Part shown: positions 22,804 through 29,130 of the stretch, piece after piece
How positions within the stretch are numbered: position 1 is the stretch's first letter
Layout: each line of letters opens with the position of its first letter
Source of the DNA: CAJXZP01 sp049606935
GTDB taxonomy: Bacteria > Bacteroidota > Bacteroidia > Flavobacteriales_G > Salibacteraceae
Assembly (NCBI GenBank): GCA_049606935.1
Contig: JBMYWA010000024.1
Span: 1-29,130, forward strand
Length of the DNA: 29,130 nt
Direction of reading: 5' to 3'
Program-made: the position numbers and the translations under genes
The notes under the pieces: model-generated
Database searches by the model: none
Told to the model about the DNA's origin: nothing
The model's input: the letters and a program-made list of their open reading frames with translations, nothing else

Positions 22804-24480
22804 TTGAATTTATCCGTTACAGATATCGCAGAACAATTACTCCTTTTTAAGGATTTCATGCTGCAGCCGTTAGTTTTTATGCGCTTGGAGTTCTGGGTAT
22901 TCTTTGCCATTGTTATGGCCGTGTTTTCTATGGTCTATAAAAATAAGGCTATTCGAAACGCATGGCTTTTTGCGGTAAGTTTATTCTTTTATTGGACCAC
23001 ATCGGGACTCTTTATTAGCATCCTCCTCTTCTCTACTTTATCTGATTACTTCATTGGGTTCCGAATTGAAAAAGGCAAAACCGATACGATTAAAAAACTA
23101 TGGTTATCGCTAAGTATTTTCCTTAATCTTTTTATGTTGGTGTATTTTAAATACGCCTACTTCTTTACGGATTCCATAAACAATGTGCTTGGAACCCATT
23201 TTGAAGTAATGAATCACTTTGCACATATGACCAACCTCATCTTTGAAAGCGGTTTTCGAGTAGATTCTATTTTGTTACCTGTGGGAATTTCATTCTTCAC
23301 TTTTCAAACCATGAGTTACTCTATTGATGTGTACAAAGGAGATGTGAAACCCGTAAAAAGTATTATTGATTTTGGTTTTTACGTCTCATTTTTTCCGCAA
23401 TTAGTCGCAGGACCTATTGTACGTGCAGCCGACTTTATTCCTCAGCTTTACAAAGAATACACGCTTACTAAGGAGCAATTTGGTTTAGCCGTATTCTGGA
23501 TTCTTAATGGACTCATTAAGAAGATATTTCTTGCCGATTACATCGCTACCAATTTCAACGACCGTGTGTTTAGTAATCCTTTAAGTTATACCGGATTTGA
23601 AGGCTTAATGGCATTGTATGGATATTCTTTACAGGTTTACGCAGATTTTTCTGGCTATACCGACATCGCCATTGGAGTAGCTTTATTAATGGGCTTTCAT
23701 TTACCTAAGAATTTTGACTCACCATACAAAGCAGATAGCGCAGGTAATTTTTGGAGACGATGGCACATCTCTTTGTCCACTTGGCTAAAAGATTATTTAT
23801 ACATTCCAATGGGGGGTAATCGTGGAGGATCTGTTTTCACCTTTGTTATGCTTTCCATTTCCTTATCTTTCATTGCGCTTTTGTCGGCCTCTTTAATGGT
23901 TACTGGAGGTATTGTTCTTGCGGTTATTACTGGATTAGTATTAGCTCGTTTTATCCCTCCTTTTAAAGCATGGTTGATTACAAATATTAACGTGATGTTG
24001 ACCATGCTAATTGGAGGTCTTTGGCATGGAGCAAGTTGGAATTTTGTAGTTTGGGGTGGTTTAAACGGACTAGGAATAGTGGTTTATAAACTTTGGCGTA
24101 AAGTCAGCCCGTGGGAAAGCAAAAACACTTGGTACAAAAGAGCTTGGGCAATATTCCTAACTTTTAATTTTATTACGTTCACTCGTATTTGGTTTAGATC
24201 AGAGTCTTTTGAGAAAGCATCACAATTAATAATGCAAATTCAATCCAATTTCGCACTAGACTTAGCCCCAGATATTATTTCTGCGTTTTGGAAGGTGTTC
24301 CTTACTATGGTAATCGGATACATTATTCATTGGTTACCCACCAACTTTAAAAATTGGTACAAAGAAACATTCATAAAGGCTCCAATGCCAATCCAAATTA
24401 TCTTTTCCTTTATAACCGTTGTGGTATTGTACCAAGTTGTTTCGAGCGATATGCAACCCTTTATATACTTTCAGTTTTAA
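22804..24480 (+). CDS. AlgI-like MBOAT-family membrane O-acyltransferase
   Basis: This 558-aa polytopic inner-membrane protein moves acyl groups across or at the membrane for O-acylation of exported glycans (AlgI, DltB and PatA relatives). Signatures are clear: the DYFIG segment near 81-85, LLPVGISFFTFQTMSYSIDVY, FFPQLVAGPI, YADFSGYTDIAIG, NFWRRWHISLSTWLKDYLYIPMGGNR with His321, and LIGGLWHGASWNFVVWG with the catalytic His408. About 50 residues with two extra hydrophobic segments lie between GGNR and GGLWHG, longer than in AlgI. The start is a TTG at 22804, 1 nt after the previous stop. An ATG at 22858, preceded by AAGGA, is possible, but the upstream residues resemble the N-termini I know from this family. 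With the two SGNH genes it forms a tight operon. The acceptor is unknown. Confidence 0.92.
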   Translation: MNLSVTDIAEQLLLFKDFMLQPLVFMRLEFWVFFAIVMAVFSMVYKNKAIRNAWLFAVSLFFYWTTSGLFISILLFSTLSDYFIGFRIEKGKTDTIKKLWLSLSIFLNLFMLVYFKYAYFFTDSINNVLGTHFEVMNHFAHMTNLIFESGFRVDSILLPVGISFFTFQTMSYSIDVYKGDVKPVKSIIDFGFYVSFFPQLVAGPIVRAADFIPQLYKEYTLTKEQFGLAVFWILNGLIKKIFLADYIATNFNDRVFSNPLSYTGFEGLMALYGYSLQVYADFSGYTDIAIGVALLMGFHLPKNFDSPYKADSAGNFWRRWHISLSTWLKDYLYIPMGGNRGGSVFTFVMLSISLSFIALLSASLMVTGGIVLAVITGLVLARFIPPFKAWLITNINVMLTMLIGGLWHGASWNFVVWGGLNGLGIVVYKLWRKVSPWESKNTWYKRAWAIFLTFNFITFTRIWFRSESFEKASQLIMQIQSNFALDLAPDIISAFWKVFLTMVIGYIIHWLPTNFKNWYKETFIKAPMPIQIIFSFITVVVLYQVVSSDMQPFIYFQF

Positions 24481-24525
24481 CTTTTACCTCCCCAACACGC
24501 TAAATTCTAGCTCGTTAAATTAATG

Positions 24526-24539
24526 TACATTTGTATGTA
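24526..24539. promoter_or_regulatory. Promoter and candidate operator of the toxin-antitoxin operon
   Basis: TACATTTG (24526-24533) matches the TAnnTTTG -7 element. It overlaps an inverted repeat TACAT-TTGT-ATGTA (24526-24539) and the palindrome ATGTACAT (24523-24530). Autorepression by the ribbon-helix-helix antitoxin at this site is a reasonable inference. The start would be near 24540, about 31 nt before the ATG. Confidence 0.5.
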
Positions 24540-24570
24540 TAAATCATAAATATCTTTTACAAATACAATT

Positions 24571-24810
24571 ATGGCTACTTACACTTCAACGCTTCCAGAT
24601 AATTTGATGAGCTTATTAAACGAAAAAGCCAAGGAATTGGCTATTCCCAAAAACAAAATCATCGAAAAAGCATTGAGTATTTATTTGAATCAAATAAAAA
24701 AGGCAGAGTACATTCAGTCGTATAAGAATTTAGGTAAAGACTCCGATATTTTAGCATTAGCCGAAGAAGGAATGACAGATTATTTCACGCAACTTGAAAA
24801 CAACAAATGA
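24571..24810 (+). CDS. Ribbon-helix-helix antitoxin (MazE/CopG-like)
   Basis: The 79-aa protein begins with a short beta strand (YTSTLPDNL) followed by two helices (MSLLNEKAKELAIPKNKIIEKALSIYL), the arrangement of ribbon-helix-helix DNA-binding antitoxins. The C-terminal ~30 residues are acidic and probably wrap the toxin. Its stop codon overlaps the toxin start in ATGA (24807-24810), so the pair is translationally coupled with antitoxin first, as is usual in type II modules. A palindrome covers the predicted promoter and may be its binding site. Confidence 0.85.
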   Translation: MATYTSTLPDNLMSLLNEKAKELAIPKNKIIEKALSIYLNQIKKAEYIQSYKNLGKDSDILALAEEGMTDYFTQLENNK

Positions 24811-25139
24811 AGCAAGGTGAAATTTGGTATTCGAACCTTAGCCCCACCAAAGGAAGCGAGCAATCTGGGTTCCGGCCAGTACTGATTATTAGCGGTAACA
24901 TGTTGAACACCTATTTACCCATAGTTATTTGTTGCCCGCTAACTTCCAAAATAAAAGAATATAAAGGCAACGTCATTTTGCAACCTTCATCAAATAATGG
25001 TCTTGAAAAAATATCCGAGGTTTTAACATTCCACGTCCGATCAGTATCCAAAGAACGACTAGTAAAAAAAATAGGTGTGGTTTCCGAAAATGAAATTCAG
25101 CAAGTCAAAGATTGTTTGAATGACATTCTCACTTTATAA
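24807..25139 (+). CDS. MazF/PemK-family endoribonuclease toxin
   Basis: This 110-aa protein has the standard length and landmarks of MazF: the N-terminal GEIWYSNLSPTKGSEQSGFRPVLIIS (the loop and RPVLI strand of the active site), the VICCPLTSK segment (with the conserved Thr/Ser region) and a C-terminal regulatory helix EIQQVKDCLNDIL. MazF toxins cut single-stranded mRNA at short sequence motifs and slow growth when the antitoxin is lost. The key Arg in FRPV is present, so it appears active. It overlaps the antitoxin gene by 4 nt. The module sits between the MBOAT cluster and the yebC-family gene, with no mobile element ends visible. The target motif cannot be read from sequence. Confidence 0.92.
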   Translation: MKQGEIWYSNLSPTKGSEQSGFRPVLIISGNMLNTYLPIVICCPLTSKIKEYKGNVILQPSSNNGLEKISEVLTFHVRSVSKERLVKKIGVVSENEIQQVKDCLNDILTL

Positions 25140-25256
25140 AAAAACACACCTAAAAATTAAATAATATACAAGCACATCACCCCTTAATTTCACTAAGAAA
25201 TTCAATCCAAAAAAAGATAATTTTCACTACATTCGCCATACTAAAAAATCAACGAA

Positions 25257-25991
25257 ATGGGAAGAGCATTTGAATTAAGAAAAGGGCGTAAATTGAAGCG
25301 TTGGTCTAAAATGGCTAAAACGTTTTCTAGAATTGGTAAAGACATTGTAATTGCCATAAAAGAAGGTGGCCCTGAACCTGAAGCAAATGCCAAATTGCGT
25401 GCCGTAATGCAAAACGCAAAGGCGGCTAACATGCCTAAAGAAATTGTTGATCGTGCCATTAAAAAAGCAAAAGATAAAGATACCTCTTCGTACAAAGAAG
25501 TGACTTTTGAAGGCTATGCCCCTCATGGAATTGCTATTATGGTAGAAACAGCTACCGACAATAACAATAGAACCGTTGCTGCGGTAAGAGCTGCTTTTAC
25601 TAAGTTTAATGGTAATTTGGGAACAAACGGTTCGGTAGAATTCATGTTTGAAAGAAAATGTCATTTCAAAATTCCAATGGGCGAATTAGATCCAGAAGAA
25701 TTGGAGTTTGAATTAATTGACGCAGGTATTGAAGAGCTTTTTGGGGAAGAGCCAGAAGAAGACGCGGAAGATCAAACTTCCACAATCATGATTTATGGTC
25801 CGTTTGAAAGTTTTGGTTCCATTCAAAAAGAATTGGAAAGTCGTGGTTTAGAAATTTTAGAATCAGGTTACGAAAGAATCCCTACCACCACAACAAAACT
25901 TACCGAAGAGCAAGAAGCGGAAGTAGATAAATTACTAGAAAGATTAGAAGAAGATGATGACGTTATGAACGTGTATCATACCATGGGATAA
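25257..25991 (+). CDS. YebC/PmpR-family protein (TACO1-like)
   Basis: The 244-aa protein is a complete YebC-family member. The N-terminus is the Bacteroidota variant MGRAFELRKGRKLKRWSKMAKTF, in place of the GHSKW opening of E. coli YebC, followed by IGKDIVIAIKEGGPEPEANAKLR, NMPKEIVDRAIKKA and GTNGSVEFMF. A very acidic stretch (EELFGEEPEEDAEDQ) precedes the C-terminal domain. Family members are described as DNA-binding regulators (PmpR, YebC), and more recent work ties YebC and mitochondrial TACO1 to relief of ribosome stalling at proline-rich sequences, so the regulator label may mislead. A near-consensus -7 element (TACATTCG, 25228-25235) sits 21 nt before the ATG, and a terminator follows. 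Confidence 0.95.
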   Translation: MGRAFELRKGRKLKRWSKMAKTFSRIGKDIVIAIKEGGPEPEANAKLRAVMQNAKAANMPKEIVDRAIKKAKDKDTSSYKEVTFEGYAPHGIAIMVETATDNNNRTVAAVRAAFTKFNGNLGTNGSVEFMFERKCHFKIPMGELDPEELEFELIDAGIEELFGEEPEEDAEDQTSTIMIYGPFESFGSIQKELESRGLEILESGYERIPTTTTKLTEEQEAEVDKLLERLEEDDDVMNVYHTMG

Positions 25992-26013
25992 TCTCTCTAA
26001 ACATTATAGAATG

Positions 26014-26042
26014 AAGCGAATAGGAATATTCGCTTTTTTTTT
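26014..26042 (+). terminator. Rho-independent terminator after the YebC-family gene
   Basis: AAGCGAATA (26014-26022) pairs perfectly with TATTCGCTT (26027-26035) around a GGAA loop, followed by Ts through 26042. It begins 22 nt after the stop. Confidence 0.94.
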
Positions 26043-26406
26043 GAGCTTTTATTATTCACCACAAAAAGACAAGTAGGCCTTGAAAACCTCATGTTCGGAT
26101 TTTAATATTGATCTGAGTGGAATAACTTCTGGTCAGTGTTAGCGTTCTGAAGCTTGAAATTGCGTTCCCGTAGGGAAAAGAGCATGTAAAGCGAAAAGTA
26201 AGCGGTCGTTTGCGAAACACCTTCCAAAAGTCCTCTTTTTTTGTTTCGTTTTTTTTTAGGAAGCAAAAAAATGAAAAACAAAATCCTAAATCTAATTTGA
26301 TTTCTCAATTTTGAAATATTCTCTAAACAATTAATTTTTATTTAAACACCCCTGACATATTCTGGAATTAGAATTACTTAATTTTACCTCACCAAAATAT
26401 TAGGAT
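26043..26406. other. Long intergenic stretch without a credible gene; possible repeat or small RNA
   Basis: From the terminator to the uvrB start there is no convincing coding region. The middle part (about 26105-26260) is less AT-rich than its surroundings and holds short hairpins: TTCCC-GTA-GGGAA at 26165-26177 and a GTTT-GCG-AAAC motif near 26209-26219. It ends in T-rich tracts (CTCTTTTTTTGTTTCG, TTTTTTTTT) at about 26233-26258. A 68-codon minus-strand frame (26102-26308) exists but looks non-coding: it opens with poly-Lys/Arg from the T-tracts. The right-hand ~100 bp is plain AT-rich leader; TAATTTTA at 26379-26386 is a weak -7 candidate for uvrB. Confidence 0.5.
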
Positions 26407-28440
26407 TTGGAATTTAAACTCACATCAGAATTCAAGCCAACAGGTGATCAACCAGAGGCAATAGCTCAACTAGTGGACGGAGTAAATAACGGAGAAGAAA
26501 GTCAGGTTCTTCTTGGAGTTACCGGCTCAGGTAAAACATTTACCATGGCCAATGTTATACAAGAAACGGGTCGCCCTACTCTAGTACTTTGTCACAACAA
26601 GACTTTGGCCGCCCAGTTGTATGGGGAGTTTAAACAGTTTTTCCCTGAAAATGCCGTGGAATATTTCGTTTCCTATTATGATTATTACCAACCCGAGGCC
26701 TACATCCCTACTTCTGGTACATACATAGAAAAAGATTTATCCATTAATGATGAAATAGAGAAACTTCGGTTGTCCGCCACTTCTGCCCTTCTTTCTGGCA
26801 GACGCGATGTAATCATTGTTTCTTCGGTTTCTTGTATTTATGGTATTGGTAACCCTAAAGATTTTAACGCCAACATTATTGAATTAAAAGTGGGCCAAAC
26901 CATTAGCCGCAACAAAGTATTACACCGATTGGTAGATGCTTTATATTCTAGAACTACTGCCGATTTTGAACGAGGAAACTTTCGAGTAATTGGTGATGCG
27001 GTGGATATTTTCCCCGCCTATGCCGACTATGGTTATAAAGTTATTTTTTGGGGAGATGAAATTGAAGAAATTCATTTGATGAACCCGGTGAGCGGAGATA
27101 AAATTGAAGCCTTTGAAGATATTCGAATTTTCCCTGCAAATATTTTCGTTACATCTAAAGAAACCATTCAATCTGCTCAAACAACCATTGCAGAAGACAT
27201 GAATAAGCAGGTGGAATATTTCAAAAATAATGGAATGAACCTGGAAGCTCAGCGTTTAGAGGAGCGGGTAAATTACGATTTGGAAATGATTCGAGAATTG
27301 GGTTATTGCTCAGGAATTGAGAATTATTCTAGGTATTTTGATGGCAGAGAACCTGGTTCACGTCCCTTTTGTTTACTGGATTACTTTCCAGATGATTACT
27401 TGATGATGATTGACGAGAGCCACGTAACCGTGTCGCAAGTACGTGCGATGTATGGCGGTGACCGTTCTCGTAAAATGAATTTGGTGGAGTACGGCTTCCG
27501 ACTTCCATCTGCTATGGATAATAGACCACTCACCTTTCAAGAATTTGAAAATATTCAAAAACAAACCATTTATGTAAGTGCAACTCCTGCCGATTATGAG
27601 CTTCAAAAAACAGAAGGGGTTTATGTGGAGCAAGTCATTCGTCCAACGGGTTTAATTGATCCAATTATTGACATCAGACCTGTAGGCACCCAAGTAGATG
27701 ATTTACTGGAAGAAATTCGATTAAGACAAAATACCGAGGAGCGGGTATTGGTGACCACTCTTACAAAAAGAATGAGTGAAGAACTTACCAAATACCTCAT
27801 CAAAAACGGAGTAAAATGTAGATACATCCATAGTGAAGTAGATACGCTAGAAAGAGTAGAGATTTTGCGTGATTTACGTTTAGGTAAATTTGATGTTTTG
27901 GTTGGAATTAACTTATTAAGAGAGGGATTAGATTTACCCGAAGTAAGCTTGGTTGCCATACTGGATGCCGATAAAGAAGGCTTTTTACGTTCCGAAACAT
28001 CAATGACTCAAACAGCAGGTAGAGCGGCACGAAATGTGAAAGGAAAAGTAATTATGTACGCTGACAAAATTACGGGTTCAATGCAACGAACCATTGATAC
28101 GACCAATCATCGTAGAGAAAAGCAGTTGCAATACAATGAAAAGCACGGAATTATTCCTAAGCAGATTACTCGTTCAAAAGATTCTATTATGAATCAAACT
28201 GCCGTTGCTAGTTTCCAGCCTACTACGGCCGAAGCACATGCGTATGCTGAAAATGAAGCTGCATCCATAGCGGCAGATCCGGTTGTTAAATACATGACCC
28301 ATTCTCAGTTAGAAAAAGCAGTTACTAAAGCTAAAAGCCAGATGCTAAAGGCTTCCAAAGCAATGGACTTTATTGAAGCCGCTCGTTTAAGAGATGAAAT
28401 GAAACAATATCAGGAACTCCTAGCTGAAATGGAGAAATAA
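26407..28440 (+). CDS. uvrB: Excinuclease ABC subunit UvrB
   Basis: UvrB is the DNA-damage-verifying helicase-like subunit of nucleotide excision repair; it receives DNA from UvrA and recruits UvrC. The 677-aa protein is full length: Walker A GVTGSGKT (37-44), the damage-probing beta-hairpin region YYDYYQPEAYIPTSGTYIEK (about 91-109), the DESH box (336-339), helicase motifs SATPADYE and LREGLDLPEVSLVAILDAD, TAGRAARNVKGK, and a C-terminal UVR motif (about 630-668) for UvrC contact. The start is a TTG at 26407, giving MEFKLTSEFKPTGDQPEAI, the normal family N-terminus; no ATG is available close by. A small lipoprotein gene follows after 12 nt and may be cotranscribed. Expression signals upstream are weak. 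Confidence 0.97.
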   Translation: MEFKLTSEFKPTGDQPEAIAQLVDGVNNGEESQVLLGVTGSGKTFTMANVIQETGRPTLVLCHNKTLAAQLYGEFKQFFPENAVEYFVSYYDYYQPEAYIPTSGTYIEKDLSINDEIEKLRLSATSALLSGRRDVIIVSSVSCIYGIGNPKDFNANIIELKVGQTISRNKVLHRLVDALYSRTTADFERGNFRVIGDAVDIFPAYADYGYKVIFWGDEIEEIHLMNPVSGDKIEAFEDIRIFPANIFVTSKETIQSAQTTIAEDMNKQVEYFKNNGMNLEAQRLEERVNYDLEMIRELGYCSGIENYSRYFDGREPGSRPFCLLDYFPDDYLMMIDESHVTVSQVRAMYGGDRSRKMNLVEYGFRLPSAMDNRPLTFQEFENIQKQTIYVSATPADYELQKTEGVYVEQVIRPTGLIDPIIDIRPVGTQVDDLLEEIRLRQNTEERVLVTTLTKRMSEELTKYLIKNGVKCRYIHSEVDTLERVEILRDLRLGKFDVLVGINLLREGLDLPEVSLVAILDADKEGFLRSETSMTQTAGRAARNVKGKVIMYADKITGSMQRTIDTTNHRREKQLQYNEKHGIIPKQITRSKDSIMNQTAVASFQPTTAEAHAYAENEAASIAADPVVKYMTHSQLEKAVTKAKSQMLKASKAMDFIEAARLRDEMKQYQELLAEMEK

Positions 28441-28452
28441 AATTAAGCCATC

Positions 28453-28962
28453 ATGAAAAATACATTAATCATATTATCATTATTTGCATTTATTGGATGT
28501 CATTCCAGTAAAGAAACGGTAACTCAAGCAAAAAGTACAAAAACGAAACAAGAGGTTGCCGATGTGGAACTAACGGTAGATGAACCTAGAGATTCCACTT
28601 CCATATTGCCCATGATGATGAATGAATCTTATGACATGACTCAAGTCGGTGACCCTTATCAAATCTTAACTGCGAAAATAGAAGATGACATTTTATGGCT
28701 AACTGTTTCGTATGGTGGAGGCTGCAGAGAACATGAATTTGAACTACACTTTAATGATATGTATATCCCACGAAAAGACCAGGAAAATGGAACATCGGGC
28801 TACGTAAACCTTACCCTACATCACAATGGAAATGATGACCGATGTAGAAGTATAGTTCAGCAAAACATTCGATTTGATTTAAAGCCTTTGAAAAATTCCA
28901 GTTATAAAAATATATTGATTCGTATTTCTAAATACAATGAAGAGTTAAACCTATCAAATTAG
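28453..28962 (+). CDS. Small lipoprotein of unknown function with GGGC…H…F motif
   Basis: I cannot assign a function. The 169-aa protein has a lipoprotein signal (ALFAFIGC-type; Cys16 followed by HSSKE) and a Ser/Thr/Lys-rich spacer of ~25 residues. The globular C-terminal half looks like a small beta-sandwich: ILTAKIEDDILWLTVSYGGGC, REHEFELHF, then HHNGNDDRCRS and a final IRFDLKPL. The GGGCREHEF block and the second Cys in DDRCRS look conserved in type and could form a disulfide or a metal site. It probably sits in the outer membrane or periplasm. It follows uvrB by 12 nt, presumably by chance of operon order. The start at 28453 is the only one that gives the signal peptide. Confidence 0.75.
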   Translation: MKNTLIILSLFAFIGCHSSKETVTQAKSTKTKQEVADVELTVDEPRDSTSILPMMMNESYDMTQVGDPYQILTAKIEDDILWLTVSYGGGCREHEFELHFNDMYIPRKDQENGTSGYVNLTLHHNGNDDRCRSIVQQNIRFDLKPLKNSSYKNILIRISKYNEELNLSN

Positions 28963-29025
28963 TAAAAACCAAGTTTATTTTACGCGTACTACTATATAAT
29001 TACACAAAAAATACCCAGCTACTAA

Positions 29026-29130
29026 ATGACAATTTCACCCAATCTATACCGATTAATTTTTGCGTACTTTTTTATCAGCGCATTCAGTTTAGGTTCCTGC
29101 AATAAAGACGAAGCTCCGTGTTGCGATAAA
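29026..29130 (+). CDS. Lipoprotein, N-terminal fragment, cut by window end
   Basis: From the ATG at 29026 the frame is open to the last base (35 codons). It reads a short basic start, a hydrophobic segment and a lipobox ending FSLGSC (Cys25), then NKDEAPCCDK. The acidic residues and a CC pair directly after the lipid Cys are visible, but nothing of the mature domain. Only the lipoprotein nature can be called. Confidence 0.6.
   Translation, partial: MTISPNLYRLIFAYFFISAFSLGSCNKDEAPCCDK

Noticed and set aside
22858..22860. ATG with an AAGGA just upstream as an alternative start of the MBOAT gene
   Set aside because: Residues encoded before it resemble the N-terminal extension of related MBOAT proteins and the TTG at 22804 is coupled to the previous stop. 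Kept as an alternative only.
25186..25202. AATTTC-N5-GAAATT inverted repeat between the toxin gene and the YebC-family gene
   Set aside because: Six AT-rich base pairs and no following T-tract; too weak to call a terminator or an operator.
25275..25664. 129-codon open frame on the minus strand opposite the YebC-family gene
   Set aside because: It lies wholly within a well-supported coding gene, its translation has no recognisable motif and is rich in Phe, Cys and Ser, as expected of antisense reading of AT-rich coding DNA.
26102..26308. 68-codon minus-strand frame in the intergenic block
   Set aside because: Its N-terminal part comes from T-runs read as Lys/Arg, there is no start signal, and the region looks more like RNA or repeat DNA than a gene. 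Kept only as part of the intergenic finding.
27621..27959. 112-codon minus-strand frame inside uvrB
   Set aside because: It is fully embedded in the conserved helicase region of uvrB, low in complexity and with no family features.
1..29130. Search for CRISPR arrays, tRNA/rRNA genes, insertion sequences, attachment sites and phage genes
   Set aside because: No direct-repeat arrays, no cloverleaf or rRNA-like segments that I could recognise, and no transposase or integrase coding region in any frame.

Overview
The window looks like chromosomal DNA of a Bacteroidota member, most likely in or near Flavobacteriales. The evidence is AT-rich DNA, many lipoproteins and outer-membrane proteins of Bacteroidota type (TonB receptor plus DUF4249 lipoprotein, an OmpA/PD40/TPR protein of PorE-like layout), few purine-rich ribosome binding sites, several TTG starts, and repeated TAnnTTTG -7 elements just upstream of start codons. 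I see no rRNA, tRNA, CRISPR array, IS element or phage module.

Layout. 1-2246: a TetR-type regulator (5' end outside the window) directly coupled to a SulP anion transporter, closed by a strong terminator. 2399-4676: a lipoprotein glutaminyl-peptide cyclotransferase convergent with, and overlapping by 14 bp, a sodium:solute symporter. 4809-7390: recR followed after 2 nt by a GT2 glycosyltransferase that carries a long C-terminal extension resembling a decayed WbaP-type sugar-phosphate transferase. 7490-8821: an E2 component of a 2-oxo acid dehydrogenase, followed by a long inverted repeat. 8956-11076: a PorE-like TPR/propeller/OmpA protein, with a terminator. 11173-14887: a DnaQ-like exonuclease, a FAH-family hydrolase and a large membrane protein with a C-terminal TPR region. 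15092-18367: a TonB-dependent receptor and DUF4249 lipoprotein pair, with a terminator.

18467-24480 is the most interesting part: a LysM protein whose lytic-transglycosylase domain has lost its catalytic glutamate, two paralogous SGNH-fold proteins and an AlgI-like MBOAT. I infer a periplasmic O-acylation system for a surface glycan or peptidoglycan, with the LysM protein as a possible wall-binding partner. This is a hypothesis from gene content and motifs.

24571-25139 is a ribbon-helix-helix/MazF toxin-antitoxin pair. 25257-25991 is a YebC-family regulator with a terminator. A 415-bp stretch without a credible gene follows and may be a dispersed repeat. 26407-28962 holds uvrB and a small lipoprotein, and the window ends inside the signal peptide region of another lipoprotein gene.

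All calls come from reading sequence and translations by eye. No database search, structure prediction or folding calculation was run.
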